In this document: in pieces, positions 31,991 to 45,082 of the stretch
Numbering within the stretch: position 1 is the stretch's first letter
How the letters are laid out: every line of letters begins with the position of its first letter
Assembly (NCBI GenBank): GCA_011033025.1
Contig: WFMF01000021.1
Span: 868,001-932,000, forward strand
Direction of reading: 5' to 3'
Source: Beroe forskalii
Taxonomy: Eukaryota; Ctenophora; Nuda; Beroida; Beroidae
DNA length: 64,000 nucleotides
Translations under genes and position numbers: made by a program
The notes under the pieces: model-generated
The model's input: the letters and a program-made list of their open reading frames with translations, nothing else
The model's database searches: none
Told to the model about the DNA's origin: nothing

Positions 31991-34900
31991 TCAGCCACTC
32001 CCTGAACTACTCTCGGAGCTACTGTCTGGCAGGTAATTCTCCCAGGAGTTAGGGAAGTTCTGAACCACGTAATCCTCACCCTCGATCTCGATCCCAAACT
32101 CCTCCTTCGCGATTTTCTTCGCCCACCGGAAGGTGCCATCTGAGACATTCCCGTCCCGGTTTGCTAACCTGTCCCTACTGAACGGACTGTTTTTCTGTGA
32201 ATCCTTCTCCAGAGCACTGAGAGCGGTAGGCACGTGTTCCTTCCCAATACCGATGTCTCGGAGCAAACTCTCGCAAAACACCTCCTTATTGCCGAGCAAG
32301 GACTCGTAGCTGTACGATTTGATCTCTTTCCGCTGTTCTGCTTCCAGGTAAAAGGGGTGCATTTGACTGATGATCTCGTAGAGAAGCTTCTTGTCACATC
32401 CCCGCTTCCCTACCTTCTCCCAGATCTTCCTGTATTTGATAGGGTAGTAATTGAGGAGGAGGTCTGCTATTAACCACAGGTACCCAGGCCCAAAGAGCCG
32501 TTTGAAGGATGTGAGGGTGGGTCGGAGGGCTCGGTAGAGGAATATCTCGCGGGTCCCAGGGAGGGCTAAATGCACAAGGTGGAGGAAGGAAGCGGTCGCC
32601 ACCCCGTGAATCTTCATGAAGTAAAGTTTATCCGGGTCCTTGGCAAGGAGGAGCAACACTGTCCGAATCATTTCAAAGTACTCGGTGCACTCCGAGGTGA
32701 CAGGTCGGTCCTGCTCGTTGAAACGCGCGGCGATGTCGAGCACGGCGAAGGGTTCGGAGATGACGACGCACTGCTTCGCGCGGTACACCATGGACGTGAC
32801 GAGGGTCGAGCCGCACCGGCCAATGTTGTAGAGGAGCGTGATGTTGCTGCCGTCCCGGCCTGCCGCCTTCTGTCGCATGTACCTGAAGGGGAGATGGAAT
32901 TTCAATAAAAGTGTCAAATGTGTTATGTTTCACGTGTCTCTGGGGAGATGTTTTCAAGGTCTCATGAACCTGGGGAGATGTTTTAAAGGTCTCTTACTCT
33001 CTTGTACCTTGCACATTAGTGTCCTTGCTTACTCATACTAGCTACAAAGACTTGGTGAACCCACTTCAGCACTTCTGTACTGCAGTTTATAGATAAAAAT
33101 ACATGATAGGATCCCGAAATCTTCATGACATTGGCCAATCAGCGCGCACGACTGCAGTTAACTGGAGTGTTGAGGGCAGATGTACTTAGTATAATCAATA
33201 AGCTTGGAGCAGCGGTTTGGTGACGTCATCATGTCCTGTACATCTTGGAATGGCATCAGGTGCCCCGTGCACGGTGCAACTGGTGCAAGTGATTTCATTC
33301 AATAATACGTGACCAATATCACATATTTTTGGACATCTGATTAATGACACAAAATAGATTGGATTCCAGTTTAATTGAAATAAAATGAAATGTTGGAAGT
33401 ACGAACGCTAGATTTTATTTCAGGCAAGGAATAGCCCAAGCTTTGGGATTCAAGGATTTAGTGAATTATTGTACCCGTCTTATGAGGCACAGATCCTGTT
33501 CAATGCCAATTGATGGCTTCTAATTATAGCTATGACGTGTATTGCTTTATTATCGTATCAGGGCCAACGGAAAACGGAGGATAGAATAGAATATTTATTA
33601 GAATAAGAATATTATTAGACGTCCTAACAGCAGTTGTCTATTTTCGAAGGAACTCCAATCAGGAATGATTCTTTGGCAAAAGTCCAAGAAAGATATTATG
33701 TGAAATTTGAAAAAAAATTCCGTTCGTGATCTCGAGTTTAATTAGTTATTGGATTTATGAGCTATTGGAAGTAGTGCGAAATTATGGAGATGATATCTAA
33801 ACTAAAGACCAAGTGACAAATAGGAACCTATTTGAGCTAGAATTTGGGCGCGACTTCCGGAGTCGAGTATGTATAGCATGGTTTCAAGTAAGATGATATT
33901 TAGCGGCCAAGGGTGTCAGACGTCAGTACCGTTTTGGAATGATTATGCAAAATCGTATTAAATCTTGTTTATCGTGTCCATCTGGTTTTCTGAAATAAAC
34001 GGAATGTTGATGCCCTTTACCTTTATCGTGATGCAATAAAGGTATAAAGATTTGCAGACTCTTGACTTTTGCAAAGCACAATGAATTAACGCCCATGTAA
34101 AAATTTTGGAGAAATTTATTCAATTATTTTACTTTATTTGTCGATTTCCTGAGCGATTTTGCGACAGGTAGTCTTGCTAAATATGCCAAATATTCCTATT
34201 ATCCATGATTAGATAGGTATCTAAATTGAATCAATAAACCTGGATTGATTTTCTAGCAGTGAGCAAAAATAAAAAAGGATAGATTTAAGAAAAGTTTCGT
34301 CATTAAAAGATTGAACAATGACAAAAACCTGAAAACAGCCTCGTGCGTTGCTGTCATGACTTCTATCGTAGACTCGTGTTGGATGTAGAAGAAGAAGGGA
34401 TGCTTGTCCATGTCGTAGAGATCCACGCCAGGTTTCGTTCTTACGAAGATGAAGTGCTTCTCGTTGACTCCGTACAACGTAACGTCTTCCTCGTCTATTA
34501 CGCTGATATCCTTCACACCACGGAACCTGGGAAGGATCGTTGTCATGAAAGCATGGAGAAGAGTGGGAACCTGGGGAGAATAAATGGTTTACTGGTTATG
34601 AAGAAGATATGATGGAAATGCTGAAATATTTCCTGGCAAGAAATGGATTCGAAGGAATTAGTGAAATCTGGGAAGGATGGGATTTGATGATTTGATGAAA
34701 AGTGCTGTTTTCTGTATTTGTCGTGTTTTCTCTTTCTTGTATGAGGAATGCTTTGAGGAAGGGAGCCCAATGACGAGTTTTTTTATTCCCTCGAACAAAG
34801 ATATAATTTATGCTATCTTTGTACGAGGGAATGAAAAACTCGTCATTAATTTTATAACAATATTCTGCAGAAAATACGCAAAGATCACAAGTCTCAAGAC

Positions 34901-35472
34901 GCAATGCTAGTCAATGCAATAGTGGATTGATTTGTAGGCTTCTAATTAATGTACACCAGATTCGTGAACCTATCTTAATCGTACCATTGCTTATGCACCC
35001 AAAGAACTAAATGATAGTATTTCTAGTTCCTTGTAATTCCACCTTGTAATTCCATCAAGACATGACCTCCCACCTTTTAAGGAACATCTCAATGCCATTG
35101 GCTTGCGTGATGTGCTCCTTCAGGTCCATGATGATGTCATAGCAGAGGAGCCCGTCCTCTCTGAAGTCTTCCGTCCTGCACAAAAACAGAAATATTTTAA
35201 AAATATTCGGGAGTATTTTGGAATATTGCAAATCTGTTCAAAAGAGGCATCATACGTCACACCACCGTAAGTCAGTCATACGTGTATACTTGAAGGAGAA
35301 AACGAATTGTCAGTTAATCTTAATTTGCTCAATTTGTCGAGTCAAACCATTGATAAGAACCCTCGTACCTTGGTCCGTTGATAACGTCGAGTGATTTCTG
35401 CACCACTTTGGAGAATACCAGCCGGGTCGGCGTGAGGCACGCCATCTTCATGATGTTCACGAAGCCGAGCAT
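31991..35472 (-). CDS. sulfotransferase-like P-loop protein, four exons
   Basis: The proposed exons 35369-35472, 35067-35175, 34329-34570 and 31991-32882 join with correct phases to 448 residues. The C-terminal 300 residues look like a PAPS-dependent sulfotransferase. NIGRCGSTLVTSM matches the 5'-phosphosulfate loop, SEPFAVLD follows, and LYRALRPTLTSFKRL fits the 3'-phosphate-binding segment. The N-terminal 150 residues (including DEEDVTLYGVNEKHFIFV) match nothing I recognise. There is no signal peptide or membrane anchor, so a soluble, non-Golgi protein is likely. The tail is Ser-rich. Exon 2 needs the weak donor GAG-GTCATG at 35067 to keep frame; the stronger AAG-GTGGGA at 35074 would shift it. 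The first exon could have upstream untranslated parts. The acceptor substrate is unknown. Confidence 0.82.
33108..33175. repeat. dispersed CCAAT-hairpin repeat, partial copy
   Basis: GATCCCGAAATCTTCATGAC followed by GGCCAATCAGCGCGC matches the left part of the copies at 30709 and 50278. It lies in an intron of the sulfotransferase-like gene. Confidence 0.5.
34769..34847. mobile_element. 79-bp hairpin MITE in sulfotransferase-like gene intron
   Basis: AATGACGAGTTTTTTTATTC and CCCTCG/ACAAAGATA on the left pair with TATCTTTGTACGAGGG and GAAAAACTCGTCATT on the right, leaving a short loop. No target duplication is obvious. Confidence 0.7.
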
Positions 35473-36664
35473 GGCACCACTCTCCTACACTCTAGAAGGA
35501 GAAAAGAGGGAGTGTAAATAACGATCTCTGCTGACCCTTTCTCTTTGCCTTTTCGAAACTACAACTCTACGAGGAAAATAGGGGGTGTAGAATTGATTAA
35601 AAAGCGTTTGGGGAGGAAATGGGTTATAGATCGATTTCAGCCAACCCTAGTACCAACCTGAATTTAATTTTGCAAAACAAATAAGGCGATTCGGCCGGAG
35701 AAAATGGATAGAAAACCGCTTTTAAAACAAAGCAGTTATAAAACAATGCCAGGCCGGACAGTAATAAAACTCCAAAATAGATGATTGATTCATTTAAAAG
35801 CTTAAAAACCTAAAACCACTTTGCACATATCATGCGATAATTGGTAAAGCAGAAAGCTGACAGAGTAGCCTGGACAGCTAGAGGATTCGATCATTTACTT
35901 GCTCACTGCAGTAGAACTTCTACAAATGTACTTGTTAAGTTCAAACTGCTGCCCAATCATCAAAAGCTCAATTACTTAAACAAGGAAATATATTATCATT
36001 GCAGGTTCAATGAAAGATTTCAACACGAATTATCAGAACTCCACTACATTGGAACAATTCCCAATGCGTGTATAAACATTGCACACTAAACATTCTTCAG
36101 GTGGCTGCCTGAATCCAATGCGCTTTGTTTCTACTTTCACCCCAAACACAATGAATGAAAGCTATGACTAAACTACCTCATGACTCATGAAACACGGGTT
36201 AACAATTACCCTGAGAGGTGTACTACGGAGCAAGCAAGGAGTCAAGGAGTGTTACCTCTCAACATTAAGCTGCTTTGCGTACATGATTTCGCGAATGTAA
36301 GACAAATTAATGTAGGCCTCGAAAAAGGGCCATAATCTGAATCATGATCGAAAATATTTCGTGATCATTTATTATCCTGAGACGACGGATCTGAGATCGT
36401 AACCTCATCATCAACGAAATAATTAAAAGAAAATGATAACCTGCTGGTGTCTCGTAACAACACGACTGAACTCAGACGAACGAGTTAGAAACTGCCCTTG
36501 CATCTCAATATCAGGTATTCTCAGAACGCCACTTACTCGGTATTAACTTTCGAGGGTCAAATTCTGGTTCGGGGTTCCTCTATTCCATAAAGGTTTGCCA
36601 TTTTTTGGTTAATTCGGTGTTTAAACCAGCTTCCAAAAAATTTATTTTAAAGAATCCAAAAAAT
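35473..36664. other. upstream region of sulfotransferase-like gene, nothing definite
   Basis: No exon, repeat array or promoter element could be supported. The promoter of the minus-strand gene should lie in its lower part. Confidence 0.4.
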
Positions 36665-38077
36665 AGGTGAACGTAGTCCGGTCGAAAATATGATCGGTCA
36701 GGGAACTATCTCGGAACAATGACTTAGGGTGTTTATTCGATTCATTATGGTCCCAGGAGTCACCAAACCAGAATCCCAAAAAATCCGGTCGGCACTTTTC
36801 GAGATATGGCCACGCCCTTTTTGACCGTGGGAATTTTTGGTGAAAATCACTAAAAATTCACAAAATGGCAAATAAGGCATGATTATACTCTAATCCCATG
36901 TTTTTTGACACGAAAAATCGATTAAAACCATTATCTAAGCTCTAGACCCAATATTTGGGCCAGTAGGGGCCACGCCCACTTTTTGTGGTGGATAGTTTGG
37001 CTAAAAATCGGAACTTTCCAAAACATTGGAACATAGGCATGATTATACTCTAGACCCATGTTTTTTGACCCAAGAAATCGATTAAAACCATTATCTAAGC
37101 TCTAGACCCAATATTTTGGCCAGTAGGTGCCACGCCCACTTTTTGTTGACATGATATTTTAGCTGAAAATCGGAACTTTCCAAAACTTTGTAACATAGGC
37201 ATGATTATACTCTAAACCCATGTTTTTTGATCCGAAAAATCGATTAAAACCACTATCTAAGCTCTAGACCCAATATTTTGGCCATTAGGGGTCACGCCCA
37301 CTTTTTGTTGACATGGATATTTTGGCTGAAAATTGGAACTTTCCAAAACTTTGTAAAATATGCATGACTATTGATTATACTCTAAACCCATGTTTTTTGA
37401 AGGTCGAGAAATGGATTAAAATCATCATCTGAGCTCTAGACCCAATATTTTGTCCTGTAAGGGCCACTTCTACTTTTGTTCTGGATATTTTGGCAGAAAA
37501 AATGAAAATAGGAACTTTCCAAAATGTAAAACGTTTAAACGAAACATGGACATGATCATACTCAACGTTCACGTTTTTGGTACGAGAAATCTATTGAAGG
37601 CATTATCTAATTATCTATGGCCTTAAGCGAATAATCTGGCCAATAGCGATAATACCCACATTCTGTCATGGATTCCAACTGTATATCAGAAATGAAAAAA
37701 TACCAAGTAAAGTAGTTAGTAATTCACCAATATCATAATTTATGATAATAGTTGCTCCCTCATACCTCCATATTGAATGTGATGATAATAATCAAAAGAT
37801 GTAGCTCATGGTAGTTCAGATGAACAAGGCATTAATTAGATGTATGTCAATTAGGAGATTGCTGTTTCAATTCCCATTCCTGAACTTCTGAATACCGTGG
37901 TCAGAGAATCTGGCAGTTTGTCAGACTGCGGAATCACGCAGCTCGGTCGTTCATTTAACCCAGTGTACAGAAGAGTGCATACGCAATAGGAGGGTTAATC
38001 TCTGTCTGACTTGAATCTTGATTCTTGCTGATTAATTGACTTGAATCCATAGATTCCTGTCATAAGTTTTGAAGCTG

Positions 38078-38407
38078 TTAAAAGTTCAACTTACAAAATG
38101 AAACAATGTTCAATAAGTTGTGGATGGACAGTGGAAACTGGTAGATTCTACTTCTAGAAAAGGGGACGGACCTGCGAGAGGCTCGGGCAGCCGTGAGGCT
38201 TTTGAGCAGTGTCTTAGTGTACTGGAGGACTGTGGGTAGAACGAGTTCTGCTCCTCCCCAGTTTCCAGCAGTGTTTGAGTGGTATTCCATTGCGTAAGGA
38301 GTCATCTCCTGTGTCTTCGGGCATGTCAAGTCGACTCCTGAGTCCGTGATACTAAGGATCAATCCTGTCAGTGTTGGCAGACCCGTCGCTTGCCTTGTTA
38401 AGTTCAA
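38078..38407 (-). CDS. unrecognised reading frame in the core of foldback D
   Basis: This open frame of about 100 codons does not consist of repeats. Its composition looks like protein (for example DSGVDLTCPKTQEMTPYAME and GNWGGAELVLPTVLQYTKTL). The frame extends leftward of its first Met with no obvious stop for a few codons, so it may be an exon. I recognise no family. It could be captured host sequence carried by the element, or chance. Confidence 0.3.
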   Translation of the reverse strand: MNLTRQATGLPTLTGLILSITDSGVDLTCPKTQEMTPYAMEYHSNTAGNWGGAELVLPTVLQYTKTLLKSLTAARASRRSVPFSRSRIYQFPLSIHNLLNIVSFCKLNF

Positions 38408-39402
38408 GATGACCAGTCCTATAGGTCTACCTTATGATTCTGCTCAGTTTGCATTTAAAAGATGTCAGTTTCTGCACAGACGTAGGTGCCAAAATACTCA
38501 GCCCAAATGATGCCTAGGTAGTAGGTTTACAGGTAAAGAGGTAAAATGATGGAATGCAGAGCCACGCTACATCAGTATTTTGGACAGTGGTTACCAGAAC
38601 AGAATAAACATTAGATTTGGTAAAATGTCCATGATAATTTAAAGCAATTTCGTTTGCAAGCAGTGGACGGAGTGGAAAAAGAGGGCTCTGGTTAGAGTTA
38701 AGAGTAAATCAAAATATTATATCTAAGGATTAAAAAAGTCAGGGAGTAGCACTTTCAATTGATTTGTCGTGTGAAATAGGCTATGCTATAATCAAAGAAG
38801 CTAAGTAAGGAAGTGAGAGTGGCTGGAATCTATTGGCCTTCCTTTTTAGGCCTTAGATAATGCTTTCAATCGACATCTGCCAAAATCATGCGTATAATCA
38901 TGTCCATGTAATAAATTTTTGGAAAAATCCGATTTTTCACAAATTCATAAATGATAAAATTGGACGTGACCCCGACTGGCCGAAATATTTTTGGGCCTAC
39001 AGTTACTATGATACTTTCAAGCGATTTCTATTATCGAAAAACATGGGTTTACAGTATAATTATGCCTATGTTGCAACGTTTTGGCAAGTTCCGATTGTTG
39101 GCCAAAATATCTGAAAAAAGTGAGCGTGGCCCCTACAGGACAAAATATTGGGTCTAGAGCTCAGATGATGGTTTTAATCAATTTCTCGGTTCAAAAACAT
39201 GGGTTTAGAGTATAATCATACCTATTTTACAAAGTTTTGGAAAGTTTCAATTTTCAGCCAAAATATCCATGTCAACAAAAAGTGGGCGTGACCCCTAATG
39301 GCCAAAATATTGGGTCTAGAGCTTAGATAGTGGTTTTAATCGATTTTTCGGATCAAAAAACATGGGTTTAGAGTATAATCATGCCACAGAGGCAGGGCCC
39401 CT

Positions 39403-42400
39403 TTGGAGCTTGCAACACTTCATAATGCAAAAATACTTAATGGGGCAATGATAGGTGATGCTTTGGGTGACTATACGTGTATCAATTACAGAGGCAAAAG
39501 TGTTGTTGACTACTTCCTGGCAACACCTGATCTGTCTCATAACGTAACATCCTTGAAAGCACTAGATCTGACGACACTTTCCGATCATCGTCCACTTCTG
39601 TGCACCCTGTCGGCTACATCTCTGCCAGGTCTACGAAAGATCGTGTCTGAATCAGACTTTAAAGATGTTCCATCTAGATACAAATGGGAGAATGGCGATG
39701 ACGGTTCTAAGCAACGGTTTAAAAACGGCCAAACTAACCTGTCTATTGTAGCAAGGATGAATCAACTCCTCACACGAACAATCAGTAGGCCTGAGGAGGT
39801 GCATGAAGCTAACAGAGCCCTGGTTAGCATTATTCAGAATGTGGCTGACGAAACTTTGGAAACTAAGAAAAAGAAACTGTCCCAAAGACCTGCTTACCAC
39901 AATAAGGCCTGTTGGTTTGACATGGAATGTCGTAAAGCTAAGCGAAGGACGAACAAAATGGCAAAACGACTTTGTAAATCCCCCACACAATCAAACCGAA
40001 ACGAGTATTACAAGCAGAAGAAGGTTTACCGAGCGCTTCTCAAGAGAAAGAAGGGGGCTTTCTTCAGTAAACTCAACCGTAAGATCAACGAAGAAAGATC
40101 TATAAACTGGACTGAATTCAAGAGACTCAAATCCTTCAGAGATGAACCTCAAGCAATGGATGTACAAGACCTCGTCAATTTCTATAAGTTCTTCAAAGAT
40201 CTTTACACTCAGAAAACATTACCAGTAAACATTACATCTGAACTCAAAGAGTGCTATTCAAGTTGTACAAGTCCAGAACAATCCTTGGTCAATCTTGATG
40301 ATCTTTTGAATCAAAAAATCACTATGGAAGAGCTATCTGCTAACATCAAGAAACTAAAGCTCGGCAAAGCTTCATCAGAAGACCGTATTATGAATGAATT
40401 CCTGAAAGCTTGCAGTTCACCCCTCCTAAAATGCATTGAAAAGGTGTTTAATGATTGTTTGGATAAAGGAGTGTACCCCTGGAATGTAGCACTGGTGACA
40501 CCACTCCATAAGAAGGGCGACAAGTATGATCCTGACAATTATCGAGCCATTGCAGTTGGCAGCAACCTCGGGAAATTGTTCTCAAACATACTGCTTGAAA
40601 GGCTGATTGCATTCAGAAATCGATACTGCCCCGACCCCATTAACCAGCTAGGGTTCTGCAAAAACGCACAGACAAGCGACCACATATTTGTGCTGAATAC
40701 TGCCATCCAAAAACACCTTCAGCAACGTGAACACCTCTACTGCTGCTTCATTGACTTCAGGAAGGCGTTTGACACGGTGTGTCGGGAGGCCCTCCTCTTC
40801 AAGCTCTTCAACTTGGGTGTGAAAGGCAAGTTCTTCAACTGCCTTCAATACATGTATACCAACTCAAAGGCCAAGGTGAAGCTCATTAATAAGGTCTCAG
40901 AAGCTCTTGATGTTACTGTAGGCACTGAGCAAGGTCATCCAATGAGTCCCGAACTCTTCAAATGTTACCTTCTAGAGCTATCATTCAATCTCGATGAGGC
41001 CCAAAATGTTCATGTACCAACTCTCAATACCAGGAGGATCACCCATCTACTTTGGGCAGATGACTTGGTGCTCCTTGCTTTGGACAAGAAATCCTCCAGA
41101 AGCTACTTGATACGGTCCACGACTTCTGCACTACGTGGGGACTCTCTGTGAACATGTCGAAAACTGCTATCCTTGTCTTCAACAAGACGGGCAGGAGGCT
41201 GAAGGTTGCACAGGGATTCAAGTACGGAAACCTCCAAATCCAGTCAGCAAAAGAGTACTGCTACCTCGGAGTGATTTTCACGCTAAGTGGGAGCTTCAGC
41301 AAAGCCCAGAATGAATTCAAGACCAAAGGTCTCAGAGCCTACTTCTCACTGAAAAGGATGGTGGACACGAAAAGCCTGACTGTGGCGACTCACTTCCGTC
41401 TATTTGACTCGCTGATAGTGCCAATCATCACCTACGGGTGTCAAGTGTGGATATTCGAGTCAGGGTACCTCAAATTGGTGGCAAACAATGCCCTTGATAC
41501 AGATCCAAGAACATCGATAACCAAGATATCTAATGATCCCTTTGAGAACATACACCTTAAGTTCCTTAAATGGACCCTAGGCCTATCAACTAAAGCAACA
41601 AATGCAGTCTGCTGGGGAGACACTGGGAGATTTCCCCTGGCAACTACTGCAATCAAGCAAGCATTAGACTATGTGGTTAGGCTCGAATCGCTCTCACTCA
41701 GTGCTACCGAGACCATGGCTGGAAATGCTTACATTGAACAGCAGCGGCTTTCTCTGAATTGGTATGCTCGACTTCAAGCACTCAGAAATGCCCTTGGAAT
41801 GACCTATGACATCATGCCTTCACGTGGTCGTCAACTGCTAAGAGATCAATTCATATCCCTATGGAAATCAGCAGTTCCCCTCTACAACAAACTGAGGTTC
41901 TATGCCATGTAGTCAGGTCAAATCTGCCTCAAATTGGACGAAAATGTGGACAAATTCTACACCAAGCGATTTTGGTTGTTTTCTATGGTTTTTTGCTTGA
42001 AAAATCGATCTAGAAACTTTCCAGAACTTTCCAACGTGGGGAAAGTGCCGAAAAATCGATTTTAAGTTGAGCGGCAGCCGAGCGACTTATGAAAATTCAT
42101 ATCTCAGTCCAGGAAGGTCGTAGAGACTTCGTTTTGGGCGCAAAAGAATCGCAATGGCCATGTTTATATACGACTTATGAATAAACATATGCCCTAAAAT
42201 GCTCACAAACCGAGTTATGGACGAAAAACTGATTTTTGGGCCCTTGCGAGCCATCGCTGGAGCGAATTTTGTAACTTGGTCCAGGAAGGTCGTAGAGACT
42301 TCGTTTTGTGCGCAAAAGAATCGCAATGGCCATGTTTATATACGACTTGTTAATAAACATATGCCCTAAAATGCTCACAAACCGATTTATGGGCGAAAAA

Positions 42401-45082
42401 CTGTTTTTTGGGCCCTTGCAAGCAATCGCTGGGGCGATTTTTGTAACTTGGTCCAGGAAGGTCGTAGAGACTTCGTTTTGAGTGCAAACAAATCGCAATG
42501 ACCATGTTTATATATAAGATTTGTTAATAAACGTATGCTCTAAAATGCTCACAAACCAAGTTATGGGCGAAAAACCGATTTTTTGGGCCCTTGCAAGCCA
42601 TTGCTAGGACGATTTTTGTAACTTGATTCAGGAAGGTCCTGGAGACTTCGTACCATTTTGGGTGCAAACGATCTGCAATGGGCATGTTGATATACGACTT
42701 GTTTATAGTCATATGCCATAAAATGCTCACAAGCCGATTTTTTGGGTGTAAAACCGACCGATTTTTTGGGGCCCTCACAAGCAATTGCTTGAGCGTATTT
42801 TTCAACTTGGTTCAGGTAGGTCGTAGACAATTTGTTTTGGGCGCGAAAGAATCGCATTAGACATGATTATAGTTTATATACGACTTGTCAATAAACAATA
42901 AACTTATGCCCTGAAATGCTCACAGAGTTATTAAGTTATGGGCAAGAAACCGATTTCTTGGGCACCTGCAAGTGATTGCTAGAGTATTTTTGTAGCTTGC
43001 TCCAGGAAGATCTAAGCTCGTAAAGACTTAGTTTTGGGCACAAACGGATTGAAATGGTACTTTTTGAAACCGATAGTAGGTTTGGCAGCAATGTGTTTTA
43101 CTTTGTGGCTGATGATGTGTCAGTTTTTTACTTTTTTATGAATCTTGCCGATTTAGGAAGGTTACGTTAGTGGACTTTTCACAAATTTGGGATCAGGATA
43201 TTTCAGACACTTTAGAGCTACATTCACATTTCACACAATTACAGTGCTGTCCTTACTTGTGAACTTGAAGGACTTTTGGACGTTAGGCTGTTAGGTTGGA
43301 GACCACTGTTTCGTTTGAGCTCAAAACGAAGTCAGACGAAGACTCTACGTTCTTCCTGAACCAAGTTACAAAAATTGCTTAAGCAATGGCTTGCGAGGAC
43401 CGAACAAATTGTTTTTTGCCCATTATTCGGTTTGTGAGCATTTAAAAGGAAATGTTTTTTAACAAGTCGTATATAAACACGCACATTATAATTCATTTGC
43501 ACCCAAAACGAAGTCTCTACGACTTAATCTTGAGTTCTTGAACCAAATTACAAAAATCGCCCTAGCGATGGGTGATAGCTTGAATGAGTGCTCAAAAAAT
43601 CGGTTTCTTCGCCAATGACTTGGTTTGTGAGCATTTTAGGGCATATGTTTATGAACTTGTAGTATATAAATAAACATTGCCATTACGATTAGTTTGCGCC
43701 CAAAACGAAGTCTCTCTGATCTTCCTGAATCAAGTTACAAAAATCGTCCTAGCAATTGCTTGCAAGGGCCCAAAAAATCGGTTTTTCGCTCTAAACTCGG
43801 TTTGTGAGCATTTTAGGGCATAAGTTTATTGACAAGTTGTGAATAAACATGACCATTCCGATTCGTTTGCGCCCAAAACGAAGTCTCTGCGACCTTCTTG
43901 AACCAAGTTACAAAAATTGCCCTAGCGATGGCTCGCAAAGTCCAAAAAATCGGTTTTTCGCCCATTACTTGGTTTGTGATCATTTTTGGGCATACCTTTA
44001 TTAACAATTTGTATATAAACATGGTCATTGCAATTTGTTTGCACCCAAAACAAGGTCTCTACGACCGTCCTGGACCAAGTTACAAAAATCGCCCCAGTGA
44101 TGGCTTCTGAGGGCCCAAAAAATCGGGGTTTTTTGCCCATATAACTTGGTTTATGAGCATTTTAGGGCATAGGTTAATTGACAAGTTGTGTATAAACAAC
44201 ACCATTCCGATTCGTTTGCGCTCAAAACGAAGTCCATACGACCTTCCTGGACCAAGTAACAAAAATCGCCCCAGCGATGGCTCGCACGGGCCCAGAAATC
44301 AGTTTTTCGCCCATAGCTCGGTTTATGAGCATTTTAGGGCATATGTTTATTAATGAGTCGTATATAAACATGGCCATTGCGATTCTTTTGCGCCCAAAAC
44401 GAAGTCTCTACGACCTTCCTGGACTGAGATACGAATTTTCATAAGTCGCTCGGCTGCCGCTCAACTTAAAATTGATTTTTCGGCACTTTCCCCACACTGG
44501 AAAGTTCTGGAAAGTTTCTAGATCGATTTTTCATGCAAAAAACCATAGAAAACAACCAAAATCGCTTGGTGTAGAATTTGTCCACGAAAAAATTAGGATT
44601 TGACCTGACTAATGGTTAAGCATGAGTTTCTCTTTGAAGACTATCTAAATATCAGAGAATATGATAGAAGGAAAGGCATGGCCAAACTTAGAGCAAGCAA
44701 CCACCGGCTTTGTGGCGAAACCGGAAGGTATTTCTCCCAAGGAACAGACACCCAGCCAAAGGCCTGGAGAAAGGCCTGCAAAGCTTGCTCCGACAACGAT
44801 GCAGAAGGGCTTGCCAACCTCCCATTCTTCGATCCAATCATTGAAGACGAGCAGCATTTTCTTGTCACCTGCCCTCTCTACAACATCCCACGGCTTGCAC
44901 TACAGGAACATGTCAAGTCAGCACTTCTGTCGTGGGAGCCACTGCGTCTGAAAGAACTCTTTGACAAAGACCTCATGGTGCCTTTCTCCCGATATGTGCA
45001 TGGACTGATGAAGATCCGGTTTCCGGAAGATCCTCCTCAAATCAACATCCATAAGTCAAAAACTAATACAACAGTTTATTAG
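39403..45082 (+). pseudogene. LINE ORF2: endonuclease end, reverse transcriptase, zinc-binding tail
   Basis: The segments in order are the end of an APE-type endonuclease (VVDYFLATPDL, LSDHRPLLCTL), then reverse transcriptase with DNYRAIAVGSNLGKLFS, motif A FIDFRKAFDTV, motif B GTEQGHPMSPELF and motif C LLWADDLVLLA. A single-base-type frameshift near 41090 moves the frame into the second stretch (41148-41912). The frame then meets foldback E (41910-44611). Beyond it the C-terminus continues at 44612-45082 with a zinc-binding tail (CKAC, then HFLVTC). The frameshift and the insertion make this copy inactive. Confidence 0.9.
41910..44611. mobile_element. foldback element E, arms of about 172-bp tandem units
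   Basis: The ends are inverted copies of TAGTCAGGTCAAATC. Each arm (about 41910-43060 and 43330-44611) holds roughly six tandem units of about 172 bp. Unit landmarks are CAGGAAGGTCGTAGAGACTTC, ATGCCCTAAAATGCTCACAA and TTTTTGGGCCCTTGC. ATG flanks it on both sides (41907-41909 and 44612-44614), a possible 3-bp target duplication. Removing the element and one ATG leaves the LINE frame open across the junction. The unique centre is about 270 bp. No transposase frame is present. Confidence 0.9.

Noticed and set aside
35070-35080. Donor AAG-GTGGGA for exon 2 of the sulfotransferase-like gene
   Set aside because: It fits the consensus better but puts exon 3 out of frame with an early stop; GTCATG at 35067 keeps all four exons in phase.
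41910-44611. Short open frames in the arms of foldback E as genes
   Set aside because: They repeat the same peptide in each 172-bp unit and appear on both strands as mirror images.
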